Counted from the stretch's first letter, positions 35,426-44,538 are shown. The stretch: 64,000 nt of DNA from Deltaproteobacteria bacterium (GCA_006226595.1 SBGP01000093.1:1-64000), one strand, 5' to 3'. Notes: a model not told the origin generated them from the sequence alone. A program made the numbers and translations.

Positions 35426-36093
35426 GTCGCGTCGCACCACGCCTGCTGCTGCTGGCCGGGCTCGCCCTGGGCGTGAGTGCTCGGGCCTGGGTGCCGCGCG
35501 AGGCGCCGCCCGAGTATGTCGAGGTCGTCCTCGGCGACGAGGTCCGCTGGGTGCAGGCCCCGGATCGGGAGGTGGACGAGGTACTCGCCGCGATCGGGCG
35601 CGAGCCGCTGCACGCGCACCTGACCATCCCCGCAGGCAGGGCGCTGGTGGCTCGCGGAGATGGCTGGGCGCTCGAGTCGGCGACGCTGCCGCAGCTCGAG
35701 GGGGCGCCGGTCGACCTCAACCTCGCCGGACCCGAAGCGCTGCTCGCGCTCCCCGGTGTCGGGCCAGCCACCGCGCGCGCGATTCGCGAGGGGCGGCCGT
35801 ACCGCGACGTTGCCGAGATCGTGCGCGCCCGCGGCGTCGGTCCCGCGACCCTGGCTCAGCTCGAGGGGCATGTCTTCGTGCACGACGCGGTTCCCGCGCC
35901 ACGGCGGGTCGACCTGAACTGTGATGGCGAACGGCGCCTTCAGTCCCTGCCGCGCGTCGGGCCGGTCATCGCCGCCCGCATCGTCGCCGCCCGGCCGTTC
36001 GCGCAGCTCGACGACCTCGAGCGCGTCTCCGGCATCGGCCCCGCCACGGTGGCTCGCCTGGACGGCGAGGTCGTCCTCGGGGACTGTCGGTGA
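35422..36093 (+). CDS. ComEA-like exported protein with two helix-hairpin-helix modules
   Basis: A 223-residue protein with a probable signal peptide (RLLLLAGLALGVSARA) and two ComEA-type HhH modules: VDLNLAGPEALLALPGVGP (about residues 95-150) and VDLNCDGERRLQSLPRVGP with VSGIGPATVARLD (about 163-220). Such domains bind DNA non-specifically; ComEA does so in the periplasm during transformation, but one role cannot be picked from sequence. GTG 35422 overlaps the tsaE stop and its stop overlaps the cysteine desulfurase start. The middle part (about 25-90) is not recognised. Confidence 0.78.
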   Translation: MSRVAPRLLLLAGLALGVSARAWVPREAPPEYVEVVLGDEVRWVQAPDREVDEVLAAIGREPLHAHLTIPAGRALVARGDGWALESATLPQLEGAPVDLNLAGPEALLALPGVGPATARAIREGRPYRDVAEIVRARGVGPATLAQLEGHVFVHDAVPAPRRVDLNCDGERRLQSLPRVGPVIAARIVAARPFAQLDDLERVSGIGPATVARLDGEVVLGDCR

Positions 36094-37151
36094 TCTACCT
36101 CGATCACAACGCCACCTCGCCGCTTCTCGCCGAGGTGCTCACGGCGATGGAACCGTGGTTCGGCGTCCCAGCCAACCCCAGCTCGGTGCACCGCGCGGGA
36201 CAGCGTGCGGCGGCGGCGATGGAGCGCGCGCGCTCGCAGATCGCCGAAGCCGTCGGTGCGACGCCGGATCAGGTCGTGTTCACCTCGGGCGCCACGGAAG
36301 CCAATGCGCTGGCACTTCACGTGGCCACCCAGCGGGTGGCGGGCCTGGTGGCCGCGAGTCGCGCCGAGCATCCCTCTGTGTGGAAGGCGGCCGAGGACCG
36401 CGGCTGGACCGAGCTCCTGGTGGATGAGCACGGTCGCATCCGGCTCCAGGACGCTGGCATTCTCGCTGTGCAAGCGGTGAACCACGAGACGGGCGTGATC
36501 CAGGCCGATCCGCGTGGCCGAGCGCGGCACGTGCACGTCGATGCGACCCAGGCGTTGGGGCGTGTTGCGCTCGACTTCGAGGGCCTCGACAGCATGGCCT
36601 TGTCCGCGCACAAGCTCGGCGGTCCACCGGGGATGGGCGCGCTGATCCTTCGAGGTCCCGCGGTCGAGGCGCCGCTGGTGCGAGGCGGCTCCCAGGAGCG
36701 TGGGCGTCGTCCCGGCACAGTGCCCACCGCACTCGTCGTGGGCTTCGGCGAGGCCTGCGCCCTGGCGGTGAGCGAGCGCGAGGCTCGGGTTCGCCGGTGG
36801 CAGTCTCAGCGGAAGGCGCTCGAGCGCGCCGTGCACGACGCGGGTGGTCAGGTGCTCGGTGAGGCCGTCGACCGCGTCGCGAACACGGTGTGCGCCGTCT
36901 TCCCAGGTCTGCTCGGCGAGAGCGTGGTTCAGGCGCTCGACCTCCGCGGCATCTGCGTGAGCTCCGGCGCCGCATGTGCCAGCGGCTCGACCGAGCCCTC
37001 ACCGGTGCTCGCGGCGATGGGGCATCCGGAGCCTCGCGGCGGCGTGCGCTTCTCTCTCGGGCCGCGAACCACCGACTCCGAGGTGCAGGAGGCCGCACAG
37101 GCGCTCTCGGTCGTGGTCCCCGCGGTGCGCCAGGCGCTCGCCTGGGAGTAG
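36090..37151 (+). CDS. Cysteine desulfurase (NifS/IscS family)
   Basis: A PLP enzyme that removes sulfur from cysteine for Fe-S cluster or thio-modification pathways. A 353-residue product with IYLDHNATSPL at the start, the His in RAEHPSV (94), the PLP lysine in SAHKLGG (175), and active Cys 296 in SSGAACASGSTEPS. It is shorter than IscS (about 400) and closer to the group II-like or NifS-type short enzymes. No isc or suf genes are adjacent; neighbours are tsaE and an HhH protein, so a role in tRNA thiolation is possible but unproven. GTG start overlaps the upstream gene. Confidence 0.92.
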   Translation: MIYLDHNATSPLLAEVLTAMEPWFGVPANPSSVHRAGQRAAAAMERARSQIAEAVGATPDQVVFTSGATEANALALHVATQRVAGLVAASRAEHPSVWKAAEDRGWTELLVDEHGRIRLQDAGILAVQAVNHETGVIQADPRGRARHVHVDATQALGRVALDFEGLDSMALSAHKLGGPPGMGALILRGPAVEAPLVRGGSQERGRRPGTVPTALVVGFGEACALAVSEREARVRRWQSQRKALERAVHDAGGQVLGEAVDRVANTVCAVFPGLLGESVVQALDLRGICVSSGAACASGSTEPSPVLAAMGHPEPRGGVRFSLGPRTTDSEVQEAAQALSVVVPAVRQALAWE

Positions 37152-37164
37152 GGCGAATCGCCGG

Positions 37165-37172
37165 GATACGCT
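37165..37172 (+). promoter_or_regulatory. Putative -10 element for a leaderless start at 37179
   Basis: GATACGCT ends six bases before the ATG, so the predicted +1 coincides with the A of 37179. A GAGGG lies only two bases from the ATG, too close for a normal Shine-Dalgarno. Confidence 0.45.
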
Positions 37173-37178
37173 GAGGGC

Positions 37179-37862
37179 ATGGTCCTCCTCCTCGCCCTCA
37201 TCGCGCTCGCCCAGTCGCCGCTCGCGATCCCGGGTGGTCCTGGACCGGAGGGCCCGCGGCGTGCCGTGTCCGAGGCGACACTCGAGCGCATTCGCGCGTA
37301 CCGGCACCGCCACCTGCAGCTGGTGCCCGAGGTGCGCTACCGCTTCTCTCGCGCGCAGCCGGGTCCCTTCGGCCCCGAGCCGTGGGCGCCCCCACCGCCG
37401 CCGGTAGAGATGCGCACGCTCACGGTGTACCAGGGGCGCGAGCAACTCCAGTCCGCCGCGCTGTTCACGTTGCTTGGCCAGCCCGAGCTCGCCGCGGAGG
37501 TCGAGCGCACCGTGCTTCGCAACCGGCGCTTCGGCGCGGTGCTGTACACGATGGGCGCGATGGGCGCCGTCGCGACCCTCGGGGGGCTGTGGGTCATGGA
37601 CCGCTCGGACCTCGGCGGCCGCGCGGGCGAGGCCATGGCAGTCGCAGGGCTCGGCGTCATGGGCCTCGGACTCGTCGGCGGCACCTTTCCGGTGGCTCGC
37701 GCCCGACGCGTCGAGTGGGACCCGACGGAGAGCCTGCCTCTGTACGAGGTCGAGGTGGAGCTGGCCGACTACAACGACGCGCTTCGTCGCGAGCTGGGGC
37801 TGCGCGAGGCGGACGTGGCGATCATCGACCGCCCGTCGCTTCCGGTCATTCGCGGCCGCTGA
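37179..37862 (+). CDS. Membrane-associated protein of unknown function
   Basis: A 227-residue protein with an N-terminal hydrophobic segment or signal peptide (MVLLLALIALAQSPLAI), a Pro-rich stretch (EPWAPPPPPVEM) near residue 70, and two hydrophobic helices at about 118-137 and 150-167 that look like TM segments. The C-terminal 55 residues are acidic. No family recognised. It ends in a 17-base overlap with a convergent gene that is also Pro-rich and membrane-bound. The start has no good ribosome site; see the GATACGCT box. Confidence 0.62.
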   Translation: MVLLLALIALAQSPLAIPGGPGPEGPRRAVSEATLERIRAYRHRHLQLVPEVRYRFSRAQPGPFGPEPWAPPPPPVEMRTLTVYQGREQLQSAALFTLLGQPELAAEVERTVLRNRRFGAVLYTMGAMGAVATLGGLWVMDRSDLGGRAGEAMAVAGLGVMGLGLVGGTFPVARARRVEWDPTESLPLYEVEVELADYNDALRRELGLREADVAIIDRPSLPVIRGR

Positions 37863-38562
37863 CCTGCTGCGCGAGGTAGCGGGCGGCCTTCTGGAAGTCC
37901 CAACCCGTCTGCGTGCGGAGCTTCGCGACCGCCCCGGCGAGACCGTACTGGGCCACCCAGCCTCGAAGCACTTCCGCCTCCGGGACAGCGGACTGTGCAA
38001 CGGGCTGTGGCTTGGGGGCGGGCTTGGGCTGTGGGCGCTGCTGCTCCGCCTGGAGCCTGCGCGCCTGCTCCATGGCGATGGCCGCCATGCGGCTCTGGAC
38101 CGCGGGCTCACGGATGGTCGGCTGCTCGACCGGCGTGGGCTGTGGCTTCGGAGTCGGAGCTGGGCGGGCCTTGGGGCGCGCGCGGGTCGCCTGCACAGGG
38201 GGCGACTCGCCGTCGCTCAGCCGTGGGTTGCCGGTGAGGCTGGTCATGTGGTCGGTCTTGGACTGGGAGCCCCGCTTTCGCGGGCCGAAGTGCGGGTCGT
38301 CCCAGGACTCGGAGGGCCACTTCATCTCGGGCAGCCGGCGGACCTCGTGGGGGCGCTCGCTGGGCCACGGCATCGGGTACGGCTCGAGATCGAGCGGCTG
38401 CCAGCGCGTGTGCACGTGTGTGGACTGCTGCTTCTGCGGCTCGGGACCCATGTCCGGCTGCGAGAACAGGTCGGAGGCGCGCTCCGCCATCGACATCGCG
38501 AACAAGCCGCCACCCAACGTGACGACGAACCCGGTGATGCCGGTCGCCAGCTCGAGAATCAT
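37846..38562 (-). CDS. Membrane-anchored Pro/Gln-rich protein of unknown function
   Basis: A 238-residue protein with one N-terminal TM helix (ELATGITGFVVTLGGGLFAM), then a long hydrophilic region with Pro/Lys/Gln-rich low complexity (PKARPAPTPKPQPTP and similar around 125-195) and a compact helical C-terminus (residues about 200-238). The arrangement is that of a TonB- or PilZ-linker-like tether, but no domain is recognised. ATG 38562 follows a GGGAGG at four-base spacing; GTG 38574 is an alternative. It is 57 bases upstream of the antiporter stop on the opposite side and reads in the same direction as the symporter operon. Confidence 0.6.
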   Translation of the reverse strand: MILELATGITGFVVTLGGGLFAMSMAERASDLFSQPDMGPEPQKQQSTHVHTRWQPLDLEPYPMPWPSERPHEVRRLPEMKWPSESWDDPHFGPRKRGSQSKTDHMTSLTGNPRLSDGESPPVQATRARPKARPAPTPKPQPTPVEQPTIREPAVQSRMAAIAMEQARRLQAEQQRPQPKPAPKPQPVAQSAVPEAEVLRGWVAQYGLAGAVAKLRTQTGWDFQKAARYLAQQVSGRE

Positions 38563-38619
38563 CCACCCTCCCACTTCACAGACCCTACGCGCGAAGCGGG
38601 GGTCCGACCAGGGGTCGGC

Positions 38620-40290
38620 TCACAATGCTTCGGGCTGGGCCTTGTGAATGGGCAGCTCGGGCTCTCGGCCGACGAGGCGCACGATGGCGAAACACGCCGC
38701 GAGGCCGAGGGGCAGGCACAGGTATGGGCTGATGCCCATGCCGGCCGGCAGGTAGCCGAGGCCGATCGAGATCGCGCCAGTGGTCAGTGCGTAGGGCAGC
38801 TGCGTGCGCACGTGCGTGATGACGTCGACCTGCGCTCCGAGTGCGGAGAGCACGGTGGTGTCCGAGATGGGAGAGGCGTGGTCACCGAGGCAGCTTCCGG
38901 CGAGCACGGCGGCGATCGCGCCGAGGGCGACGGGGCCCATCTCGGGGTCGGCCTGCACGGCGATCTGCACCACGGTGGGCAACAGGATGGACATGGTGCC
39001 GAAGCTCGTTCCCGTCGCGAAGGCGGTGCCCGCCGCGAGCAGGAAGGCGACCGTCGGGAGCGCTGCGATCGGCAGGCTGCCATCGATGATCGTCGCCAGG
39101 TACGGGGCGGCTCCGGTGGCCTTGACCGCACCTCCGAGGGTCCACGCAAGGTACAGGATCGCGAGGGCGTCGAACACGGGGCGGATGCCGCTCCAGATCG
39201 CGCTCGGCACCTGGCTCGGCGACAGACCTCGGGACGCCATGGACAGGACCACGGAGAGTCCGAGACCGGTGCCGCTGCCGAGCAGCATCGCGCGATAGGC
39301 GTCGGCCTCTCCGACGATCTCGAAGAGGCGGGCGCTCGCGGCCTTGTCGCCGAGTGCGCTCACGCCCTGCGTGTACAGGCTGAACGCGGTGACGGCGACG
39401 AGCGCGACCACACTCAGCGCCGCGGCCCACCACTGGCCGCTGCCCTCGGACTCCGCGTGGACGTCCACGTCGGGGCGGGCGAGCGCTTCGGTCTCCGCAT
39501 CGAGCATGGGCCCGAAGTCGCGCCCGGTGCCGGCGATACTGCCCACGAACCCCAGGGTGTAGATGCTGTAGAAGCGGAACGGCAGCGCGGCGAGGAAGAT
39601 GGCGAATGCGGTGAGCGCGACGTTCGTGCCCTCGATGCCGTCGGCGATAAGGCCGACCTCGAAGCCGACCCACGTCGACACCACGGCCAGCGAGGCCACG
39701 GGAGCGGCGGTGCTGTCGACGATGTACGCCAGCTTCGCCCGCGACACCTTGTGGCGGTCGTACAACGGGCCCATCGCGCCGCCGACGACGAGGCAGTTCG
39801 CGTAGTCGTCGAAGAACACGATGGCGCCGGAGAGCCAGCTCGACACCATGGCGCCGCGCCGGCCCCGCGCCAGCCCCTCGACCTTGCGCACGAGGTCGCG
39901 GGTCGCACCGGCCCGGTAGATGACGCCCACCATGGCAGCGACCATGAGCGAGAACAGCATGATCCGCGTGTTGTCGTGGTGCAGCCACGACGCCAACGCA
40001 GCGACCGCGCCCTGCTGCTGGAAGGTCGGCAGGAAGTCGTCGCCGAGCACGGCGGAGCGCATGTGGCTGCCGAGCTCGAGCACGCCGCCCATGATGTCGA
40101 AGTCTCGCGCGACGATGCTGGAGACCAGCGCACCGACGGCGAGCGACGGCACGACCTGCCGCGTGGTCAGCGCAAGAGCGATGGCCAGCAGCGGCCCGAA
40201 CAGCGACCATCCGCCGCGGTTCGGGGCATCGGCTGCCAGCGCCGTGACCGGCGCTAGCCCGAGGACGACCAGCGCGAGCAGCCGGTGCAC
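38620..40290 (-). CDS. Na+/H+ antiporter, NhaC family
   Basis: A 556-residue polytopic protein with a signal-like N-terminus (GTG start, then LLALVVLGLAPVTALA) and about 12 hydrophobic segments. AYIVDSTAAPVASLAVVSTW, SGAIVFFDDYANCLVVGG and GSCLGDHASPISDTTV are typical NhaC-family motifs. It expels Na+ in exchange for H+ (or related ions). The GTG overlaps the symporter stop by one base (TAGTG), so the two Na+-linked transporters are co-translated, letting the antiporter clear sodium brought in with the symporter substrate. Confidence 0.9.
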   Translation of the reverse strand: MHRLLALVVLGLAPVTALAADAPNRGGWSLFGPLLAIALALTTRQVVPSLAVGALVSSIVARDFDIMGGVLELGSHMRSAVLGDDFLPTFQQQGAVAALASWLHHDNTRIMLFSLMVAAMVGVIYRAGATRDLVRKVEGLARGRRGAMVSSWLSGAIVFFDDYANCLVVGGAMGPLYDRHKVSRAKLAYIVDSTAAPVASLAVVSTWVGFEVGLIADGIEGTNVALTAFAIFLAALPFRFYSIYTLGFVGSIAGTGRDFGPMLDAETEALARPDVDVHAESEGSGQWWAAALSVVALVAVTAFSLYTQGVSALGDKAASARLFEIVGEADAYRAMLLGSGTGLGLSVVLSMASRGLSPSQVPSAIWSGIRPVFDALAILYLAWTLGGAVKATGAAPYLATIIDGSLPIAALPTVAFLLAAGTAFATGTSFGTMSILLPTVVQIAVQADPEMGPVALGAIAAVLAGSCLGDHASPISDTTVLSALGAQVDVITHVRTQLPYALTTGAISIGLGYLPAGMGISPYLCLPLGLAACFAIVRLVGREPELPIHKAQPEAL

Positions 40291-42410
40291 TACTTGGCCA
40301 CGTCGAACTCGCCGGCGGCGAGCTTGCCCAGGTAGTCGTCGAGCGCGGCCTTCACCTTCGGAGCGAGGAAGTACACGCCGAGGATGTTGGGGAAGGCCAT
40401 GCCGAGCACCATGAGGTCGCTGAAGGTGAGCACGTTGCCGAGGTTGAACACGGCACCGAACACGACGGCGCAGAGGAACACGACCTTGTAGGGAAGCGAC
40501 GCCGCCTCGCCGAACAGGAAGGTCGCGCAGCGCTCGCCGTAGTAGCTCCACGAGATCATCGTCGAGAACGCGAACATCACGACCGCGAACGAGAGCACGA
40601 CCGGGAACCACTCGATGACCGAGCCGAAGGCCTTGGAGGTGAGGAGCACGCCGTCACCCACGGTGGTGTCGGTGTACACGCCGGTGACGACGACGACGAG
40701 GCCGGTCATCGTGCACACCATCACGGTGTCGATGAAGGGCTCGAGGAGTGCGACCAGGCCCTCGCGGACCGGGTAGTGCGTGGCCGCGGCGGAGTGGGCA
40801 ATCGACGCGGAGCCGACGCCGGCCTCGTTCGAGAAGGACGCGCGCTGGAAGCCGATGATGAGCACGCCGATCAGGCCGCCGAAGCCGGCCTCGGGGCTGA
40901 ACGCCTGCATGAAGATGGTCGCGAAGGCCTCGGGCACGGCCGCCGCATTCACCGCGAGGATGTACATGCCCGCGAGGATGTACACGCCGCACATGATCGG
41001 GACGATGAAGCTGGTCGCGGTACCGATGCGGCGGATGCCGCCGATGATGACGAGGCCCACGCAGAACGCGAGGATGATGCCGTACAGCCAGCTGTAGTTC
41101 TGGAGCAGGGGCACGACCTCGGCCACCGCCGCATAGGACTGGTTGGCCTGGAACATGTTGCCGCCGCCGAGGCTTCCACCGATGCACATCAGCGCGAAGG
41201 TCACCGACAGCACCTTGCCGAGGGGGCCGAAGCCGAGCTCGGCGAGGCCCGTGTCGAGGTAGTGCATCGGGCCGCCGGACACGCTGCCATCGGGCTTGGA
41301 GGTCCGGTACATCTGGCCGAGCGTGCACTCGGTGAACTTGGACGACATGCCGAGCAGCGCGGCGACGACCATCCAGAACACCGCACCGGGGCCGCCCGCC
41401 TGAATGGCGAGGGCGACGCCCGCGATGTTGCCGAGGCCGACGGTGGCGGAGAGCGCGGAGGTCAGCGCCTGGAAGTGGCTGATCTCGCCGGGGTCGTTCG
41501 GGTCGTCGAACTTGCCCATGGTGATCTGGATGCCGTGCCAGAAGCCGCGGATGCTGATGAAGCGCATCCACACGGTGAGCACGAGTGCACCCATCACCAG
41601 CCAGGCGACGACCGCCGCGACGCTGGTGTTCTCGGGGTTCGCGAGGGCCGCGGGGTCCTTGGCGAGCTCGGTGCCGCGGAGGGAGAGCTTGCCCTCCTCA
41701 TCGACGGTGAGCACCACGGCTTCGCGCTTGGCGCCGCCCTCCTCGGCCGGAGGGGCGAGCACGGTCATGCCGGCGGCGACGGGCACCACTGGCGTGTGCT
41801 CGGCAGGCACGTCGGTCGCGAGCACCACGCCGCGGGCGGCGTCGACCTGGACCGGGAACGGCGCGAGGGTGTCGACGCTGACGGGCTCGGTCGCGGTGAC
41901 ATCGAGGCCGAGAGCCGCGATGTCCACGCTCTGCTCCGGCACCTTGGCGACGAGAGCGCCGTCGGTGGTGGAGACCTGGAGCTTCAGCGATCCCACGTCC
42001 TGCTCGACAGGCTCGGCGAGCACCGGAACCACGCTGTCGACCTGGCTCTCGAAGAGCGGGGCGAACTCGTAGCCTTCGGGCCCGTGGTCCATGACCTCGT
42101 GCGGGCTGCCGTTGTAGCTGACGGTGGTGCCGACGCCCTCGCCCAGCGGGAGCGTGTTGTCCCAGAACATGAGGTCGTAGAACATCACGGAGGCGAGGGG
42201 ACCGACGAACCACGCGCCGAACTGGGCGTCGGCTGCGGTCATCGCGGCCTCGAGGGCGTTGGGCTCGGCCGGAGCCTCTTCCGCCGCCGCGGGGGCCTCT
42301 TCGGCCGCGGCCGTGGGCGCTTCCTCCGCGGGGGCCTCGGGTTCCTCGGCCAGAGCCGTGGCGCAGGTCAGCGCCTGGACCACGAGCAGACCGCTCACCA
42401 TGCGCAGCAT
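40290..42410 (-). CDS. Alanine/glycine:cation symporter (AGCS) with long insertion
   Basis: A 706-residue Na+-coupled amino-acid symporter. The AGCS core is clear from about residue 265 on (SIRGFWHGIQITMGKFDDP, SHFQALTSALSATVGLGNI, SNEAGVGSASIAHS). Upstream are a signal-like segment, an Ala/Glu/Pro low-complexity stretch (20-50), a first hydrophobic helix (about 62-82), then about 180 polar, beta-rich residues before the next helix. Canonical AGCS proteins are near 450-500 residues, so a large extramembrane domain is inserted between the first two helices. GGGAGG precedes the ATG with five-base spacing. Coupled to an NhaC antiporter. Confidence 0.88.
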   Translation of the reverse strand: MLRMVSGLLVVQALTCATALAEEPEAPAEEAPTAAAEEAPAAAEEAPAEPNALEAAMTAADAQFGAWFVGPLASVMFYDLMFWDNTLPLGEGVGTTVSYNGSPHEVMDHGPEGYEFAPLFESQVDSVVPVLAEPVEQDVGSLKLQVSTTDGALVAKVPEQSVDIAALGLDVTATEPVSVDTLAPFPVQVDAARGVVLATDVPAEHTPVVPVAAGMTVLAPPAEEGGAKREAVVLTVDEEGKLSLRGTELAKDPAALANPENTSVAAVVAWLVMGALVLTVWMRFISIRGFWHGIQITMGKFDDPNDPGEISHFQALTSALSATVGLGNIAGVALAIQAGGPGAVFWMVVAALLGMSSKFTECTLGQMYRTSKPDGSVSGGPMHYLDTGLAELGFGPLGKVLSVTFALMCIGGSLGGGNMFQANQSYAAVAEVVPLLQNYSWLYGIILAFCVGLVIIGGIRRIGTATSFIVPIMCGVYILAGMYILAVNAAAVPEAFATIFMQAFSPEAGFGGLIGVLIIGFQRASFSNEAGVGSASIAHSAAATHYPVREGLVALLEPFIDTVMVCTMTGLVVVVTGVYTDTTVGDGVLLTSKAFGSVIEWFPVVLSFAVVMFAFSTMISWSYYGERCATFLFGEAASLPYKVVFLCAVVFGAVFNLGNVLTFSDLMVLGMAFPNILGVYFLAPKVKAALDDYLGKLAAGEFDVAK

Positions 42411-42557
42411 CGAACCTCCCTGATCTTCCGTGCAGCTGGAGTCGCCCGGCGGGGTGAGCGCGGGCGGCGGACGTCGGATAGCCCGCTGCAATCCGTGTGC
42501 AAGCCGTTCTCGGGCCTCCGACCTTGGCTTGACGCAGCGCGTGATAGGAGGGTCGGC

Positions 42558-43412
42558 GTGGAGGTCCTCGTGATCCTGAAGCTGGTCCACCTGCTCATGC
42601 GGCTTCGCCTGTGGTTCGCAGGCTTTCGCGGGCGGAGCGTGCCCACGGCCCACGGGCCGATGCACGTCATCGAGTACGAGGACTCGGGCTCGCTGCCCCC
42701 GCTGGTCATCGTCCACGGGATCTGCGCCGAAGGGGCCGAGTTCTTCGACACGATCCTCCGGCTCCGGGGGAACTTCTCGCGGATCATCGTCCCGGACCTC
42801 CCGAGTCACGGGCGCTCCTCGGACCCGGTGGGCGGACTCACGCCGGACACGCTTCGCGACACGGCCATCGAGCTGCTCGATGCGGTGGTCCCCGAAGATG
42901 CGCTCATCCTCGGCAACAGCCTCGGGGGCGTCGTCACGCTCCGCTACTGCCTGGTCCGCCCCGAGCGCGTGCGTGCGCTGTACCTGTCGTCACCGGCTGG
43001 GGCCCAGGTGGCACCCGACTCCTTCGAGTCGTTTCGGCTGACCCTCAAGCCGCGAAGCTGGCGTGATGGGGTTCACTTCGCGAACCTCATCCACCGCGCG
43101 GACGTGTGGCACGCGTGGCTGATCGGGGGCGGCGTGCGCGATCTGTTCGCGCGCGGGCCGCTCGCGGGCTTCGTCGACGCACTCGGCTGGGAGGACCTCG
43201 TCACTGCCGACGAGATCCGCGCGCTCTCCGTCCCGACTCGCGTCGTGTGGGGCACGGAGGACACCCTGCTTCCGCGCGACCAGCATCGCTTCTTCCTCGA
43301 GCACGTACCCGAGGGCACGCAGGTCGAGGAGCCGGACTGGGGACACTGCCCCTACCTCGACACCCCGGGAGCGTTCGCGGACTCGATCCTCGCGTGGGCG
43401 CGCTCGGTGTGA
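42558..43412 (+). CDS. Alpha/beta hydrolase
   Basis: A 284-residue serine hydrolase-fold protein. The oxyanion segment is IVHGICAEG, the nucleophile elbow GNSLGG has Ser 121, the acid is in WGTEDTLLP and the His in PDWGHCPYL. The N-terminus has a hydrophobic/basic helix (LVILKLVHLLMRLRLWFAGF) that may sit on the membrane. GTG 42558 has AGGAGG six bases upstream. The substrate is unknown. It is divergent from the symporter operon with 147 bases between and convergent with the porin-like gene ten bases downstream. Confidence 0.85.
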   Translation: MEVLVILKLVHLLMRLRLWFAGFRGRSVPTAHGPMHVIEYEDSGSLPPLVIVHGICAEGAEFFDTILRLRGNFSRIIVPDLPSHGRSSDPVGGLTPDTLRDTAIELLDAVVPEDALILGNSLGGVVTLRYCLVRPERVRALYLSSPAGAQVAPDSFESFRLTLKPRSWRDGVHFANLIHRADVWHAWLIGGGVRDLFARGPLAGFVDALGWEDLVTADEIRALSVPTRVVWGTEDTLLPRDQHRFFLEHVPEGTQVEEPDWGHCPYLDTPGAFADSILAWARSV

Positions 43413-43422
43413 GCGCGACCGA

Positions 43423-44538
43423 CTACTCGGCGATGGGCGTGGAGCGGTTGCTCTCGCCGATGCGCACATCGCGGCCCGGGTAGCGCAGCTGCAGCCACAG
43501 GCGGGCGGTGTCGTTGGCGAGGGCTCGCCCTCCCATCTCTTCGCGGTGGATGAAGCCGAGGCCGACGTCCACGCCGGGGGTGATGTCGCGCCAGGACGCG
43601 CCGGCGTGGAGGATGAGCACGTCGCCGTTGTCGGACACACCCATGGCGTCGTCGAAGCTCGCCGCACGCACGGCCGGCTCGATGCCGCCCATGCCGTCAC
43701 CCACGGGGATGAAGTACGAGATCTGGCCGGACCAGGCGAGCTGGCCGGTGGTCTCGCGCACGTCGGGCTCGATGACGTTGGCATCGCCCGGGGTGATGTT
43801 CAGCCAGTTGAGCTCGCCCATGACGTTGAAGTTCGCGACCCGGAAAAGGACGTCGCCGCCCGCCGCGAGGCGACGGCTGGTGAGGCCGCCCGCGTAGAAG
43901 CTCGCGAGGCCGACGCCGAAGGCCATGTCGCCTTCCGGGTCCCAGGAGCGGTAGATGTCGCCCTTGGCGAACTCGAGGCGAACCGCGCCGAGCAGCGCGT
44001 TGTCGTCGTTGCCGAAGATGGTGCCGCCGCCATTGAACGCACCGGCGCGGGCCCGGAAGCCCGAGCTGTGGCGGAAGTCGGCGACCGCGCCGACCTCTCG
44101 GCCCGGCGCGATCCAGCTGTGACCGACCGAGCGCTCCTGGAACACGAGGTCCGTGGAGGAGATCAGCGTGTCGCGGGAGAAGGGCACGCGCTGCGTGCCC
44201 GCCGAGATCGTGAGCTCGTCGGTGGCGTGCAGGCCGACGAACGCGTCGACGATGCCCACATCCGTCTCTTCGGTGGAGAGGCGGTCGTAGGGGGAGCCCA
44301 CGCCGACGCTCACTTCGTACAGGAAGTGGTCGGCCTCGCCCCGGAGTCCGGCGCGCGCACGCGAGATCGAGAAGCCCATGTCGTGCTCGGGATCGCCGTA
44401 GCTGGCGGGGTCCGCCTGCGGGTCGGTGTCCTGGTCGAAGGCCGTCAGCCAGGTCTGCACCATGGCGGTCGGCTGGGGGGGCTCGATGTCACCGGCGCTC
44501 GCGTTGGTTACGAGCAGGGAAAGCAGGGCGAGATTCAT
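43423..44538 (-). CDS. Porin-like outer-membrane beta-barrel protein
   Basis: A 371-residue protein with a signal peptide (MNLALLSLLVTNASAGD) and alternating beta strands throughout, for example FSISRARAGLRGEADHFLYE, resembling phosphate-selective porin O/P (OprP-like) barrels. The C-terminus lacks a terminal Phe but has LWLQLRYPGRD near the end, so barrel assembly is likely but not proven. ATG 44538 is used; a GTG at 44553 lies five codons upstream. It is divergent from the CehA-type lipoprotein with 49 bases between, and may share its control. Confidence 0.72.
   Translation of the reverse strand: MNLALLSLLVTNASAGDIEPPQPTAMVQTWLTAFDQDTDPQADPASYGDPEHDMGFSISRARAGLRGEADHFLYEVSVGVGSPYDRLSTEETDVGIVDAFVGLHATDELTISAGTQRVPFSRDTLISSTDLVFQERSVGHSWIAPGREVGAVADFRHSSGFRARAGAFNGGGTIFGNDDNALLGAVRLEFAKGDIYRSWDPEGDMAFGVGLASFYAGGLTSRRLAAGGDVLFRVANFNVMGELNWLNITPGDANVIEPDVRETTGQLAWSGQISYFIPVGDGMGGIEPAVRAASFDDAMGVSDNGDVLILHAGASWRDITPGVDVGLGFIHREEMGGRALANDTARLWLQLRYPGRDVRIGESNRSTPIAE

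Noticed and set aside
42529-42557. Sigma-70 promoter with TTGACG at 42529 for the hydrolase
   Set aside because: No -10 hexamer at 16-18 bases; that position falls on the ribosome site and start codon.
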